Assembly (NCBI GenBank): GCA_964247055.1
Contig: OZ176055.1
Coordinates: 3,720,001-3,784,000 of the forward strand
From: Paragordius varius
Lineage: Eukaryota > Nematomorpha
Direction: 5' to 3'
DNA length: 64,000 bases
Below, piece by piece: positions 34,470 through 48,300 of this stretch (position 1 is the stretch's first letter; every line of letters begins with the position of its first letter). The notes beneath the pieces were generated by a model. That model did no database searches. It was given only the letters and a program-made list of their open reading frames with translations, and was not told the origin of the DNA. The position numbers were made by a program, and so were the translations under genes.

Positions 34470-34879
34470 TGAATATAGTTATGTGGTAACTGCTCCATAT
34501 CAGAAACCGACAAAAGTTGCGCACGTTTTGGTAAATAAAACCTTTTCGGTGAAAGATGGATGCCTCATTTAAAAAATTTACTCCAAAAGTTGAGAATCCT
34601 GATACATTTAATTATAAGAATATATATTTTATTAGGATATTTTTTTATGACGCTGCGTAATTTATCTCAAAATTTTTATATAAAAAAGGAGCGCGATTAT
34701 GCCACAATCTATATTTTCTGCAATATAAGGTAAATATAAATTGTAAAGAATATTTTAAAAAAAGTTAAACGCCCAACCGATTTTTTAAAACATTTGTTTA
34801 TGATAAAAACATAGTCGTTTTGCCTATAGGATTTTTTTTAAAATGTTTCCAAACCAGTTGCTTATTGAAAAAAATGTAA

Positions 34880-35975
34880 GAGTGATTACCAATTTAAGTA
34901 AGAGAAGTCACAGCAAAAACGCAGGTGATTTATTTGACACGGTTGACATCTAATATCAAAGAAAAAATGCAGACAAGTGGAAGCCCAAAACTTGAGTTTT
35001 TATCTACCAGTTATCTTGTTAAATTTCATGTCTAATTAGAAATATTTGCAGAAAGGACTGTTTTTTTATTACATCAGAAGATAAAAATTGTTGAAAATCT
35101 CATGTGTTGGTAGAAAAATATGGAGAGCATGTGACATAGATTACAAGCGAAACATGGTTTCAAAAATAAAATTCCTGATTTAAATATGAAAAAAATGGGC
35201 TCTTGCATATTACACAACTTCAAAGACGACAAAGTGCAAAGGTTATGGGATGATGACTTGACCCAAGCTCAACGACAATTGGCAGAAGCATTATTATTAC
35301 ACGTATCATAAAAAACATCAATGGAGGACTACGAGCAATGAGAACGATATATAAATGAATTCCAGACAATTTGAATGAACGTTAAATCAAAATTCGAAAA
35401 ATGATTGTGATATGTTGCTTCAACCTAACGCAAAGAAATCATTTTGCATCGATTTATGGCGGAGGATCCGAAGTGGTTTTATTTTGTAAAGCCAAAGCAA
35501 AAAAACTTAGCTACCTTGCCAAGTTGATCCATTAACACTAAGGCCAAATTACTTTGGCAAAAGAGCCATGATCTGAGTCTGGTAGACCATAGGGGAATTG
35601 TGGATTCTGCACTTTTAAAGCCCGGTAAAACCGTTGATACACAACGCCCAACAAATTATTTTAACATGCATTAATCATAAAATGAATGGATGAACCAGAA
35701 CACATGGTAAGATTTGGCTAATGACAATGCTCCGTCTTACAACAAAACAAGTAAATGACCCCTTAAAATTGTTAATATGGGTAATTCTATCGCCGCTATC
35801 TCCTGACATGGGGCCATCTAATTAAAAGATCTTCCCCACTTCAATAATTTCAGAGACGTTTAAAAATGGCGACGAATGGTTTGCTGCAAAAGACATTCTG
35901 TTTTTTAAGCATAGCATTCATAAAGAGATTGGTGAAGTATGCAAAAAACGATTGAAAATATTTTTATAATTTCTT
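34880..35975 (+). pseudogene. Mariner-family transposase, broken
   Basis: A plus-strand translation in several frames shows mariner landmarks in order: RFMAEDPKWFYFVKPKQKN (about 35454-35510, matching the family's TGDEKWI-Y-NPKRKK), ALLKPGKTVDTQR (about 35610-35645, matching ELL-PGETVN), LANDNAPSY (about 35718, the catalytic HDNARPH block), and EWFAAKDILFFKHSIHKE (about 35875-35930, matching the C-terminal WLD-FFAAK--FF--GI--L block). Many stops and frameshifts, and degraded catalytic blocks, show an old dead copy. Terminal repeats were not identified. Confidence 0.85.
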
Positions 35976-36399
35976 TTCACCAAAAAACAGGTAGAGACTT
36001 ATAACTATATTTGCAACACATAAATTTTGCAATTATATTAACTATTTGTCAAATCATTTTGCATCAACGGTTTTTACATTGATGTGCAAATTTATTATAT
36101 TAAATTCATAAGTTTCTTAAAAAACTATATTAAATTAGAAATTTTATTTATGTAAACTTCAGATGCGAGAAATATTATAATTTGAGATCTTAAACTTAAA
36201 TCTTCATAATATTCAGTTTGTGTTACCGTTCAAAAACGGTTTGTTCTAATTCCTGCTTTCTACCTTTTTATCCTTATTTTTTTAAAATAGGTTGTGCTGT
36301 GTTTGCACCGCTATAAAATTTTCCATAGAATTTATTTAAGCATATAAATTATGATTCTATTTGAAATTGAATAATAATAATAATAAAATGATATTAACA

Positions 36400-39300
36400 T
36401 TATGTTATAATGATATTCTTGTAACACACACTACTGGAATTGAAAGGGGTACCATCTTCAACGTTTTCATCTCCCAAGAAATATCCTTGAGAACCTCCAC
36501 ATCCTTTTACACAGGGGTAGGCCGTTTCTATCAATAAAATGTTTTAAGAGATCGTATCGTCCAAAAGTATAGAAAATATTTATAGATATTGACTATGAAT
36601 ATATTTTTATGCCAAAGAATGTGAGCATTAATGTATAATTATCTCTATTTATTCATAAAAACTATTTTTGATTAAGTTAATTAGAATAGTTGATTTTAAA
36701 TGGCAATAAACCCAAAATATCTACAAAATCTCATTTGTATATAAAAAATCTGAAGAAAGATATGATAGAATTGGTTACTCATCTCAAAGCTAGTCCCAGG
36801 ATAATTCTTATCACAATATGGTTGATTAGCTTGTTGATAGGTTTGAGAAGATGAAGGCTAAATTATATATATTATTATTTTAATATATTTTTAATATTTA
36901 ACAAAAATAATAATTTTAATACCCCTGTGCAGATTGAATAATCCATGAAATCACCATCGCAATAAACTTCATATGCTTGACTATAAATATAAAAAAATCA
37001 TGACTACAATTTATCAAAATGTGTAAATTTAAGATATACAAATTTATTTATATACCATTAAAACTTCTATACTTTTATCAATATAATTTGCTGTATTGGT
37101 CCTAAAATATTTCTAAAAAATTAGCAAATTTAAGCCAAAAATAATTAGCAAATATTATATAATTACACATCTTTTCAAAGTTTTGACTTAAATAGATAGC
37201 ACACAAATCATAGAATTAATACATAATTTGAAAATTAGGTCGAATTGTAATAAAAAGCATTTTAAAAATAAAATATAATTTAATGTGCCACTATTGAGCG
37301 ATTCATAAATCAATATGAATATGATGGCAACAAGTTTGAGATGATAATCGTTTTCCAATTTTATATCTTTGCATAATACGCATAATCCATAAAATACGAT
37401 TTTTTTCGGCTGAATATCATAGATATTTAAGAGAAAGGTAATAAAGTGTTTAAACGTGAATATAATTATATAACCACAAATTATTATATAAAACATTATA
37501 TTTTGTTTAGGATACTTTGTAATTCAAATGAAAAAAGTAATAGAACTTAATATTATTTTGCACCTGTCAGTACTGCATGTCCTATTGCGATATTTATAGC
37601 CTATGGATCCCGAAAATCCCATGCAAGCCGTCCAACTTGTCCATGCGCCCCAATTGCCTATTTGTGCGTTTTGAACGGTTGTTTTATCAACACATTTAGA
37701 TTGGTAACAAATCTAAAAAATATCAAGGATTGATAACACTCTTCCATAATAATATATGGGCCATCACCGGTTAATTATATTGTAAAATAATGCTAAATAT
37801 AAGGTATATAAATTATGCAAAGCAAAAGTTTAGGTTTCTTTTGTAAAGAGCCTTAATTTCAAAAGCAAAAGACTGTCAATTTATATTACGTCCACCATAT
37901 ATTTCGTGCTATAAACCTATACAATTGGGATGTTAAATATGGGGAAGCTGTTAAATTAATTAAGGGTAATCCAATCCATCGCTAATCCTATATGATAAAT
38001 CATACAGAAAAAAGTGTGGATTATATTGTTTGTTAACATAAAAAATCATCACACTCTTTTATATTTTTAAGGTAGTTTTCTAAAAACAAAGTTTACTTTA
38101 GATATATGCCACATATTTTGAGATGTTATCGTAAAAATAAGTTAAGATTTATAGATAGATAAGAACCTTGGATTGTTGAGTAGTAGATAACGCTCCGTTT
38201 GACGTACAATAAGTCCCATCTAATGGGACATAATATTTGGAGTAATCGGATTGTCCGTTGTTGCAAACCAATTTAATGCATGTTGATTTCTGCGTTGAAA
38301 ATAATATTATTTGATAAAATACCTAAGGAAAAAGACTAATCAAAAAACCTTTTTCAAAAAATATTAATATACTTCAGCAACAATTTTATAGCCTGATCCC
38401 ACATCCAATTCACATTGCGTATTTAAATCTGTTTTATCTGCTGGGAATTTATCAACCGCATAATCTGCGCCATAATAATTTTTTTCGGTTAAACATTTCG
38501 CGTTCCCAGATCTATCGCATTAAATATATAAGTTAAATTTAGTTATTATATATCTATTGAAAAAACCACAAATAAAGCACAAATCGATTTTTAAATACAA
38601 TATTGTCAGCATATGCAGTATATAGTATACATTGCTTATTTTTCATTAATTTTTGCCAGATAGCACATTCAGCAAAGGGAATTATTATTGGCTTAAAAAT
38701 ATTTTTTTTTACTATTATTAGCCAATAATAAGCTCTTTGCTATATATGTTATCTGGAAAATTAGGTGGCAATATACCACTCATACTCTATATATAAAAAT
38801 TATAATTTTAAATAGTTTAGTTTAAGAGGGAGGCGAAATAATTAACCTAAGTGTTTGTGTTATTTGAAAGGAACTGCAAGGAGACCATCGATTTTGAGAA
38901 TCTGGAGAGGCTGAATTGTCCATTATACCGACATCATTTGCACATCCATTTACATCATCATGAGCGGATCCAAGACTATATTATATTTATTATGTTTTTA
39001 AAATAGTTAGAAAAAAAGACTTATTTTCAAATAAATAACAGCAACATAGTTTGATATTTTATAAAATTGATTATATTGTTATAGCTTCTTTGATTCGGTT
39101 AAGTAAATATAAAGTTAGAAGAATCTTCCGTTTACTACCAAATCGTATTGGCTTTAAAGAAAAAAATTGGGGATAAAAAAGTGTGGTTGACATAAATAAT
39201 TAACATTTATCATTTTATCTGCCACTCTTTGTAGATAAACTGCGACTTTAACAATTTCCACCTATCATATCCTACAGTATGAGTAAGTATGCATTGCTAG

Positions 39301-42300
39301 TTTTTCATTAATTATTGCCAGATAGCTTATATGGCAAATGGGAATATAATTGGCCTATAATTTCCCATATTACTGGTATTAGCCAATATTAATTCTCTTT
39401 GATGCATATGCTCTCCGACAATATTGGATAAAAACTAGCAATATATATTTACTCATACTATATTTTAATGTAACCAAATATCTTTTAAATAAAAATAATT
39501 ATATTTATATTTTCTTCTTTTCGCTAAGTACAAATTTATTTACGTGTGTCCCATTTCATGGACAATAACTGGATAGGTGAAAAACCCAGAATCTTGGACG
39601 GCAACGACTGACCCATCTTTTTGGCAAACATCACCGGTCATGGAAATCCCTAAAATTAAAGATGAAAATAATTTTACAGTAAAAATTGAAATTACACATA
39701 CAAAATGTTTAAACTAAAACACAAATTTTTGTCAAAAAAGACGGCCATATTTTTTTAATCTTAATTTTTTAAAATATAACTCATTCATTTTGGGTGAAAA
39801 AAAGGGAATAGGTATGTAAATTGTTAGCGCATTTATTTATATATTTCAAAACTGTTATCAATAGTTGTATATATGGGAAAATTGAGGTTCCAGAAGTATG
39901 GTCGCCTTGATTAAAAAAATGTTTGTCTTTTCTTTTTAGATTGTATAATTTCTATATTTAATGTATAGGCAAGTTAAAAATATATACACTACTTGTTTAA
40001 CTCCCATGGTTAATATTTAGCTATTAATGTACAACAAATTGTTTTTTATATATAAAAATTAGTAAAGAATTATTTAAAGGTTTTGTAAAAACCTAGTAAC
40101 CACTGATTATTTTTTATTTTTTATTAGAAATGTCAACAATAAATTTAGACATATTGTCACAAGAAAAATTATTGTAATTTAAATATTCACCGTAAGTCCC
40201 ACCATTAGCATCTTTATATTTCCTGTATAAAGGTAAAATAAATAAATAAATGTAGAGAATGTTCATAAGACACTTAATATTATTTTAAAATAATTTTATA
40301 TTTCTATAAAATAACTTGTATTTAATGATATAAATTATTTAGAGTTATTGAAGTAAACTTACGTGGATAGCATAACTGCAATATCAATGGTAGGAGCATC
40401 TTTTGCCTTATAATTTGCTACATTTTGTCGATTAAGATTATCGTTGTTTGTAACTACTTGATCGGACTAAAATTCATATATAATTTCTGTTAGATTCCAA
40501 GTATAAATTAAGACTCCTTGCATGCAAGAAAAATATTTTTTTAACAAATATTCCCTTTTTTAGACATATTGTCTGTTAATCAAAAATAAATGTGTCATCA
40601 ATTTAATATTTAGAAAAGTAAACAAACTCGTAGGAAAAAAACGTAATATTTTACAAAAAATATATTTGAATAAGATTTAGGCTGAATATCTGTGATGCTT
40701 TTAATCCAAAAAATGACAAATTAACCGAAAAACCAAAGCTTTTTAATATTACAATATATTAATATCAATTTTCAGCGGACCAATTTTCAGAAGTGAAAAA
40801 TTAAAGCTTTTTGTGTTGGACGCCCCACTAAAAGAGCCTTTACTTGCCAAAAATATATGATATTTAAGGACATTTACTTAAATTACACTTACAGGATATC
40901 CCCTTATATCTGAAAGTTGAATTTTAATTTTTGTCCTTAGAGTTGGATTATGGTAAAAGTTATTGATTTGTGATGCCAAAAGTGCCATCAAATAAATGGG
41001 TGTTATTGAGTAATCCGCTGTGTAGTAAAACAAAAGTTCCACTGTTATGGTTTGAGGAACGGGAATATGCCTGGCTATTTTAACGGGTTCATCTAATTTT
41101 TTAAAAAAATATAAGTGTTAAAAAAATTATTTTATATTCAATCAAGTCTATTTATATATTACATATGGCATCGGCATATTGGATAGCATCAAACTTTTGC
41201 CCTTTCATCAAATGATCCGGATATTTGGTTATTTTGAAATTATGGCCCGCAAAACTTCTTTCGGTTATTGAGCGTTTACCGCTAACATTTAAAAGTTGGC
41301 TCAGATCCACCGTCGGTTTTATTTCGTAATGGCTGTCATGCGTGTTTAAACTCATCACCTTTAACAATAGAGTATTAAATTTTACCGACATAACGATTTA
41401 AACATAATATCTAACTTTAATGGGTATATCTGAATTTGAATGTAATATACAGTATAAGTAAGACATTGGTGGTGTTTCGTTAACCAGATATAATAAACAG
41501 CAAAAAATCATTTGCTAATAAAAAGTAAAATAACTGCCCTTTGCTGTATAAGTTATCTGGCAATAATTAGAATAAAAAAACTGGCAATAAATAATTACTC
41601 ATACTGTAATTTTTATTTTTTTGGTTTTACAATGGCATAAAACTAAAATAAAATATTCTAATTTAAACATAAAAATAATTCTACAATGAATTTTTGCAAT
41701 TATGATAAAAAAGTAACCATTTGTTTTGTTAATGGATCATAGATGACTGATAATGGGAATTTGCGAACATTCAAATGTGCGTGGGGCATTGACATAATTC
41801 TTTTTATTTCATTCTTGATATATTGGTGGCTTAAAAAATCATTGTTTGAGCTCTTAGTAGATAATTTCGATATAAGCGCTTTCAAATTCATCATCGTATA
41901 ATCTTTTCCTGTGTTCGACTCTCTCGAATTAGTGTTAAACAGATAAGCTTCTCCCGAATGTAACATATTATCAATGTTTCGAAAATATTCTGGATTTTTA
42001 AAGTGTGTTTGGAAATCGGGTGCCAAAATAGATTGACTGTTTTTCCGTAATTTGAGGAGCAAATATTGTCGCTTAGATTTATGTTTGTTTTTGTTGTCCG
42101 ATTTATTTTTCGTTTTATTTTTATTCTTGTTTTTTGTTTTATTTTTATCAGGCTTAGGAGTCGAACTGACAGTTTGCTCTTCTGGACTATCCATCATTAT
42201 ATTTGTATCAGTGTCAGGTGACGCCTCTTCGTTATCTAAGCTTTCATTTTCTTTAATGGAATCAATGATTTCATTATTCGTTTCATTTTCTAAAGATCCA

Positions 42301-43210
42301 TTTGTAGGATCATTTGCATGTACATTTTCGGGGATATCGGGATCTATAAATGTTTTTTAAATATTAATTTGAATTAAGGCACTAGAGTTTGGATTCGGAT
42401 GGTTAATGCATTCCTAATGGTGACTGTGGCCGTTTATAAAAAAACGAGTCAAAACTAATATTATGAAATAAATAACATAATAAATCATGACATATTTAAG
42501 TAGTACAAAAAATTCTGAATTATTGATGATAATTTATTACATTTTCATTTATTGTTAATATCATTAAGTCCTTTAATGGTTAATTTCTTTGTTAAGCTTA
42601 ATATATATATATGTCAATCTTTTGATATTAATGGCTGATTAATAATAAGTAACCAATTTTTAGACCAAACCCAACCCCAATGTACTTTATTAATAAGACT
42701 TAGGAGAATCTTTAATATCAACCGTTTTCTTCCATTGATGAGTTATTATCGGTGTAATCTGGCAACATTTCTATCGATCCTTCGGCTTGTCGTTTCCATA
42801 ATTTTTGGTGGTGAACAGATACAATTTTATTTTTATCTAAAGCGCCTCCATTTTCTATTCCGTCAGAAACGAGCTCTAACATTATCCAATGGTAAGGGTC
42901 TGAAAGCGCTACCTGATCGCTTCTTTTACCCCCCAACAAATTATGGTAACTAAAATTATTGCGCCGATATGGCCTCAAACTGTCAAACGTGCTTTTATCA
43001 TACAGATTTGCCAAAGAATCCGAAGTTAACAGGGTAGGGTAAGCTATTCCATTTGTTACCATAAGCTTTTCTATTAAATGTTAAGATTGGTTGTGATTAA
43101 TTAAAATAATTTAATGTTTAAAAAATTTACTGAAATATACCTGTAAAACTCCTCTGTATACGGGAAACGCAAATTATGCCGATAATATAAAGCAATCCTG
43201 ATAAATACAT
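36400..43210 (-). CDS. ADAMTS-like secreted zinc metalloprotease (copy A), 15 exons
   Basis: Assembled as complement(join(36400..36527, 36779..36857, 36923..36980, 37564..37712, 38167..38289, 38373..38511, 38847..38975, 39544..39649, 40191..40222, 40363..40466, 40893..41092, 41163..41358, 41718..42343, 42723..43070, 43141..43210)), 828 aa; every junction keeps frame. Order: hydrophobic signal-like start (MYLSGLLYIIGIICV), a prodomain with an Asn/Lys-rich stretch, a KR processing candidate (about 376), then the M12B catalytic domain from VELLFYYTADYS. HEMGHTLGSAHDD (from residue 556) holds the three zinc His and catalytic Glu, followed by the Met-turn GIMD and RWSPCSSFQITQTL, an ADAMTS hallmark. 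A Cys-rich part and a thrombospondin type 1 repeat (NWGAWTSWTACMGFSG) follow, then a further Cys-rich tail. All catalytic residues are present, so it should be an active extracellular-matrix protease. Copy B lies upstream in tandem. Confidence 0.88.
38616..38788. mobile_element. Small TA-type MITE in intron of copy A
   Basis: CAGTATATAGTATACATTGC at the left and CCACTCATACTCTA at the right. The inner core (GCCAGATAG, GCAAAGGGAATTATTATTGGC, TTAGCCAATAATAAG) is shared with the copies at 39275 and 41450. It lies in intron 38512-38846. The ends are less certain than in the other two. Confidence 0.6.
39275..39460. mobile_element. Small TA-type MITE in intron of copy A
   Basis: 186 bp with inverted ends CAGTATGAGTAAGTATGC and (reverse complement) TAGTATGAGTAAATATA, bordered by TA on both sides as in Tc1/mariner MITEs. 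The centre is palindromic (TTGGCCTATAATTTCCCAT...ATTAGCCAATATTAA). Located in intron 38976-39543. Confidence 0.78.
41450..41606. mobile_element. Small TA-type MITE in intron of copy A
   Basis: 157 bp with ends CAGTATAAGTAAGACAT and (reverse complement) CAGTATGAGTAATTAT, bordered by TA. Shares GCCCTTTGCTGTATAAG and TTATCTGGCAATAATTA with its relatives. Located in intron 41359-41717. Confidence 0.8.
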
Positions 43211-44044
43211 TTGATAAAGTATAAAAATGATTGGTGAATGATATATTATAAGCTCCTTTTATACATTTTTTTGATAATGTGAAAGCCCATTTTAACAGCG
43301 TTTGTGATCTCTAAACCTAATTACCTATATTATTCCCTTTATTTCAAATCATATTTTAATTTTTCATACCCTTTACATAGTTTGATACACGTATCACTTA
43401 AAAATAATTTCATTGGGTATAAATAACCAATTTACACAGGTGTATGCGCCAAATTTAAATTTTAACATAATACAAAATCTAAAATAACCTTTAACAATTT
43501 GTATCAAGTTTTAAATTGTCGTCCCTTTAAATAGATATGTGAATTTATGTGACACACTCCATTTACCTATTTATTATATGGGTATAAGAAAATTTAATTA
43601 TATATCAAATAATCAGTTTCATCCATATTTTTCAGTTTATATGCTACATATAAAAATTCTCATGATTTAAAATGGACTGCATCTGATTTTTAATTTTAAG
43701 TCTTTTCTTTATAATAATTATTTTTTCGGGATAAAAAACGGAATGTATTTGTATTCATGATAATAATTGATTTTGCTAAGTCAATTTTGAACAACATTGA
43801 ATTATGAAAATTTTAGAATGCTTGATTAAGGAATCGAATAAGGGACACAAATAATATAATACTTTTTTTAAAATTATGACATTCTGTACCAATTTAAGGT
43901 ATATTAGTTATTTTTATCAGGGAAGTTGGACAAATATATTTTCATTTCAAAGCTGATCCCTTTAAGGGTTAATTTATTAAAAATTTAAAGGATCCTTTGT
44001 TCACCGCATTAGTGCAATTATCCATTTTTAAACCCTTTTATTAA
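43211..44044. other. Intergenic region between the two proteases, left part
   Basis: AT-rich sequence directly upstream of the start codon of protease copy A, so its promoter should lie here. I cannot pick out a specific element. Confidence 0.4.
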
Positions 44045-44624
44045 CACTTCGATTCAAATTGGGGTATCTAAATACCCCAGACTAAATTTAAGTTAGGATT
44101 TTTTATAACCTACTGAAGGAAACGGTCCCAATTTAAATTTATGCTTCTATCCTAATTAAAATTATATAAATATGCCAAAATATCTAAATAAAATTTTGTC
44201 TTGAAAAAAAAGTTCCATGTCAAACTACTTCGACGCCATTTTTTTTATAAAATTTTTGCAAAATATCGTCTTCATTTAATTTTAAGGGTAGAATTAAAGC
44301 TAATTTTTTATTTAAATTACATCTAACATTGATAGAAATAGAAAAAGAGGGTTATTTTTTATTATTTTTCAATTTTACAATTGCACGCATGTTACGTTGA
44401 CTAAATTTTTACCTTTCGGTGTTAGCTTAAAATAAGTAATATCAAGTATTTTTGAATAAAATTTTTTATATATATCGGTTTATTAATGTTATATAAGTGC
44501 AAAATTTTTCCATGGTTATGATCCCTTCCATATTTTTTAAAGAATTTAATATTAAACACACCTGGGGTATTTAACTACCCCAATTTGAATCGAAGGACTA
44601 AAATGAATATGTTGTATCCAAGTG
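44045..44624 (+). mobile_element. TTAA-flanked MITE, copy 3 of 3
   Basis: 580 bp with perfect TTAA on both sides (44041-44044 and 44625-44628). Ends are CACTTCGATTCAAATTGGGG and (reverse complement) CACTTGGATACAACATATTC. It is the best preserved border of the family and defines its limits. It sits between the tandem proteases. Confidence 0.9.
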
Positions 44625-45380
44625 TTAATAGCCAGAAAAGTTGCATTCATTTTTTAAGAGAAGTCATGTTGTCATTTAGACCGCCATCATCTTAAAGCTT
44701 GAATATTAATTTAAAAGTGTAAAACTGTTTGCTAACTTTAGAATTTTTATCTGAATTTTACTGTGCCTTTTAGGCTGATACAGCCTTAAAAACTCAAAAA
44801 TAAATTAAGATATTCATTTATTATCACAAAGTAAATGATAAAATTATTTCCAAACTATCCCACATAAGATGAGAGTATAAAGAACAGAAGTTTGAATCCT
44901 TCTCCGTTTAATGGAAGCCTTAATCTTTTACAGCTTCTTACAAAAATATTTTATTTAATTTGATTTTGTTCCACCAATTCTTATCTAGTTAGCACACAAT
45001 ATTTTTGCCGGTAAAGGATATGTGTAATTTACCAGTTTTGTCAGACAAAGCGGAAATATATCAGTTATAGAAACTTTTATAGTGACAAAAAATAAAGAAC
45101 ATGATGATTTATATATGCGACCTTGTCAAACATAAAATAAAATTATCCGGTTTATTATTTTTTTAATATTTTTTGTAAAATTTTGATGATATTAACAAGT
45201 CATATGAACAATGATACAGATAAATGGATGAATTTATTAATATTATATAAAATCCATAGATAAAAAATATCACAAAAATCAATCTAATTTTTACAATAAA
45301 ACTTTCTAATCAAGATATTAAAATATGTGGGCTTTTGAATATACATCGATATATATAATGTATAAATAATAATCAACATG

Positions 45381-48300
45381 TTATGTAATGATTATTCCTT
45401 TAAAACAGACACCAGTAGAATTAAATGGTGTTCCATCCACAACATTTTCTGTCCCTACGAAATATCCGGCGGAACTTCCACACCCCTTAATGCACGGATA
45501 AGAGGATTCTAGAATAAATTAAAATAAGATAATTTACGATAACATATTCGTTAAAAATTATAATTATTTTTATTGTGATATTAACAGAGAATGCGTGGTG
45601 GTATAGTAAGTAGGGCGCCGGACTCTCACACTGCGTTCCTGAATTCGAACCCCGAAACTACGCAATTTTTCCATCATCACTCTCCTGGGCAGGCGAGTGT
45701 TAAAGCTATCATATGTCCCGAGACAATTTAAGTCCCTACCCTTTAATAAAAAAGGAAAAACGTGACCCTAAACATATATTAAGATATTGACAGAAAACTT
45801 TTCCGCCATGGTTTTGTGATTTTTGCCATATTATTGTGGTTTACGTGTGATATTTTTGGGCTGCTAAATTGAGAATGATATATGAATCCTTATTTTTACA
45901 AATGGATTGTATATTTTACGAAATTTAATATCAAGGTAATAATATATTATTTATCGAAAAAAGGATTTGCAAATATGAAATTTATTTAAAAGATTTTTCA
46001 TAAAGCTTTTTGTTATACGATAAATTTATGCCACAAAACTATAAAAATCTGAGTGGTATTTTATCTAAGTTGAAAAAAACCAGGTTTTATACAAATTCAA
46101 ATATACCCCTAAATGACCCAATATTATGATCATTAAATTAAAATGCTCTTGCGACGAATTTGAATCTGATTATAATTTAAGTGGAACTAACTAGTTAAAA
46201 TATTGATAGGGCAAAGGTCAATTCTTTTACCATTGATTTTCGAAAGTAAAAGTTTCAATTTTATCCAATAAAATATTCAAATATTTTTTGTTTAAAATGT
46301 TGTAGGTTGGAAGATATTTGTTTAAAATTTGCAAAAATTAATAAATAAATTGGTTGCATCTTAAGAGAATGTTTTTTATTAAAAAACTTATGGGATTATT
46401 CAAATAATATATTGTTTACTCAATTCAAAAGTTGTTCCAGGATAATTCTTATCACAATATGGTTGATTGGCTTGTTGATATGTCTGGGATGATGCAGGCT
46501 AGAAGGTAGGTTATTACATTTAAACATTTAAATTATAATATTTCAAAATTTTGTGCTTAAAAATTATGGAAAATATCCAATGAAAAATAATGTAAATTTA
46601 CGCAGTCAATGTCTTTTTTATTATATATACTTTTAAAATTAAGATTCTAATAATTTTTATCTTTTTATGGTTTCTTAAAATTATTATTTTTTAATTATTT
46701 TAATAAAGTAAATTAAATACCCCAGAGCATGTCGAATAGTCCATAAAATCCCCGTCGCAATATACTCCATATGGTTCTCTAAAATTTTAATCAAAATTTT
46801 TATTAATCAACATCTAAGGATTTAATTTTAAGTATTTTGAAAAACTACTTCTACCCCATATACTATTAACTTTTCAAAAATATAACCAATTTTATAAGCT
46901 AATTTTTATTTTCTAAAAAAAATCCATAAGAACTTTAAGTAGATTTTACTTATCAACATTGCATGTACGGTTTCGATATTTATATCCAATTGAACCCGAA
47001 AATCCCAAACAAGCTGTCCAAGATGTCCAAGGTCCCCAATTACCAATTTTTGCATTTTGAACTGTAGTTTTATCGACACATTTGGATTGATAACATACCT
47101 ATATGTTTTGGAATAATATGATATAATATCAGCAAAATTAATAAAAAATTTATTAATGATTTTCGTTAGATTCCTCTAACTTCTTCGGATTAACACAAAA
47201 AAATTAAATTTATTGAATAAAAACTTTTAAGCTATTATGCAAATTAACGCTTAAAGGAGCTTTAAATATTTTACTTTAGATTGAGGTGTGGTTGAAAGAG
47301 CCCCATTTGCCGTACAGTATGTGCCATCCAAAGGTACATAATATTTTTGATAATCTTTTTGTCCATTATTACATACCAATTTGATACACGTGGATTTCTA
47401 TACAATGAAGTGTTGATATATTACACACAGTAAAAATTTAAACTACATACAGACAAAATATAAAAACATAAATATTTTCTAAAAAGAGCTATACTTTTTT
47501 AAATATCTTTCAATTAATTTTCTATTTAAATTTCTTCGATTATCATTATATTACGGATTTCACAACTGTTTTTACAAAACATAATCAATCCGTCATTTAC
47601 CATTAATTAATATAAGTTAATTTATGTAATGGGAATGTAAATTGGTAACACAATCAATTATTTATTTTACAATTAGTATTAAATAGAATGCATTGGAAAC
47701 ATCAAATGGTGGTCTTTTGGAAAAAAATATTTGTCTTTACAGTTTGTCTGTATAAATTGTATTTTAATATATTTTTCAATTTTTCTGAGATTCATACTTC
47801 AGGAACTATCTTGTAACCAGAACCCACATCAGTTTCGCATTGTATGTTAAGGTTAACTTTATCAGCGGGGAATTTGTCGACTTCGTATGCGGCCCCATAA
47901 TAATTTTTTTCTGTCAAGCATTTTGCATTGCCAGATCTATTGAAAATTAATATTTAGAAATAAAAAATTAACGTTTCACCCATACTTATTCTTAATTTTT
48001 TTCTTCTTTGATGTGAATTGGTGTTACACGATGCGCATAAAACCAATGATTAAGTTAGAAAAGTGAATTGATGATTTTCGTTAGTAACCAACAAAAATTG
48101 ATTTTATCATACAAACAGTATCAATACATTTTTTCTTATTTTCTAATTATTTGGTACTTAATTAAGGATTTTCAAGCTATCAAATAAAATTAATAAATTT
48201 TTGGTACACCCCCTTTTATTACTCAGTTATTGTAAACAATTAAGAGTGTATTATTCATAAAATTTATAAATCACAATTTTATATTTTTAAATATAAGTAA

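Noticed and set aside
42052-42360. A plus-strand 102-aa hydrophobic ORF
   Set aside because: It is the antisense of the Lys/Asn-rich prodomain exon of protease copy A.
45592-45664. A functional tRNA gene
   Set aside because: The A and B boxes and acceptor stem are present, but the anticodon stem does not pair and the unit continues into a SINE body.
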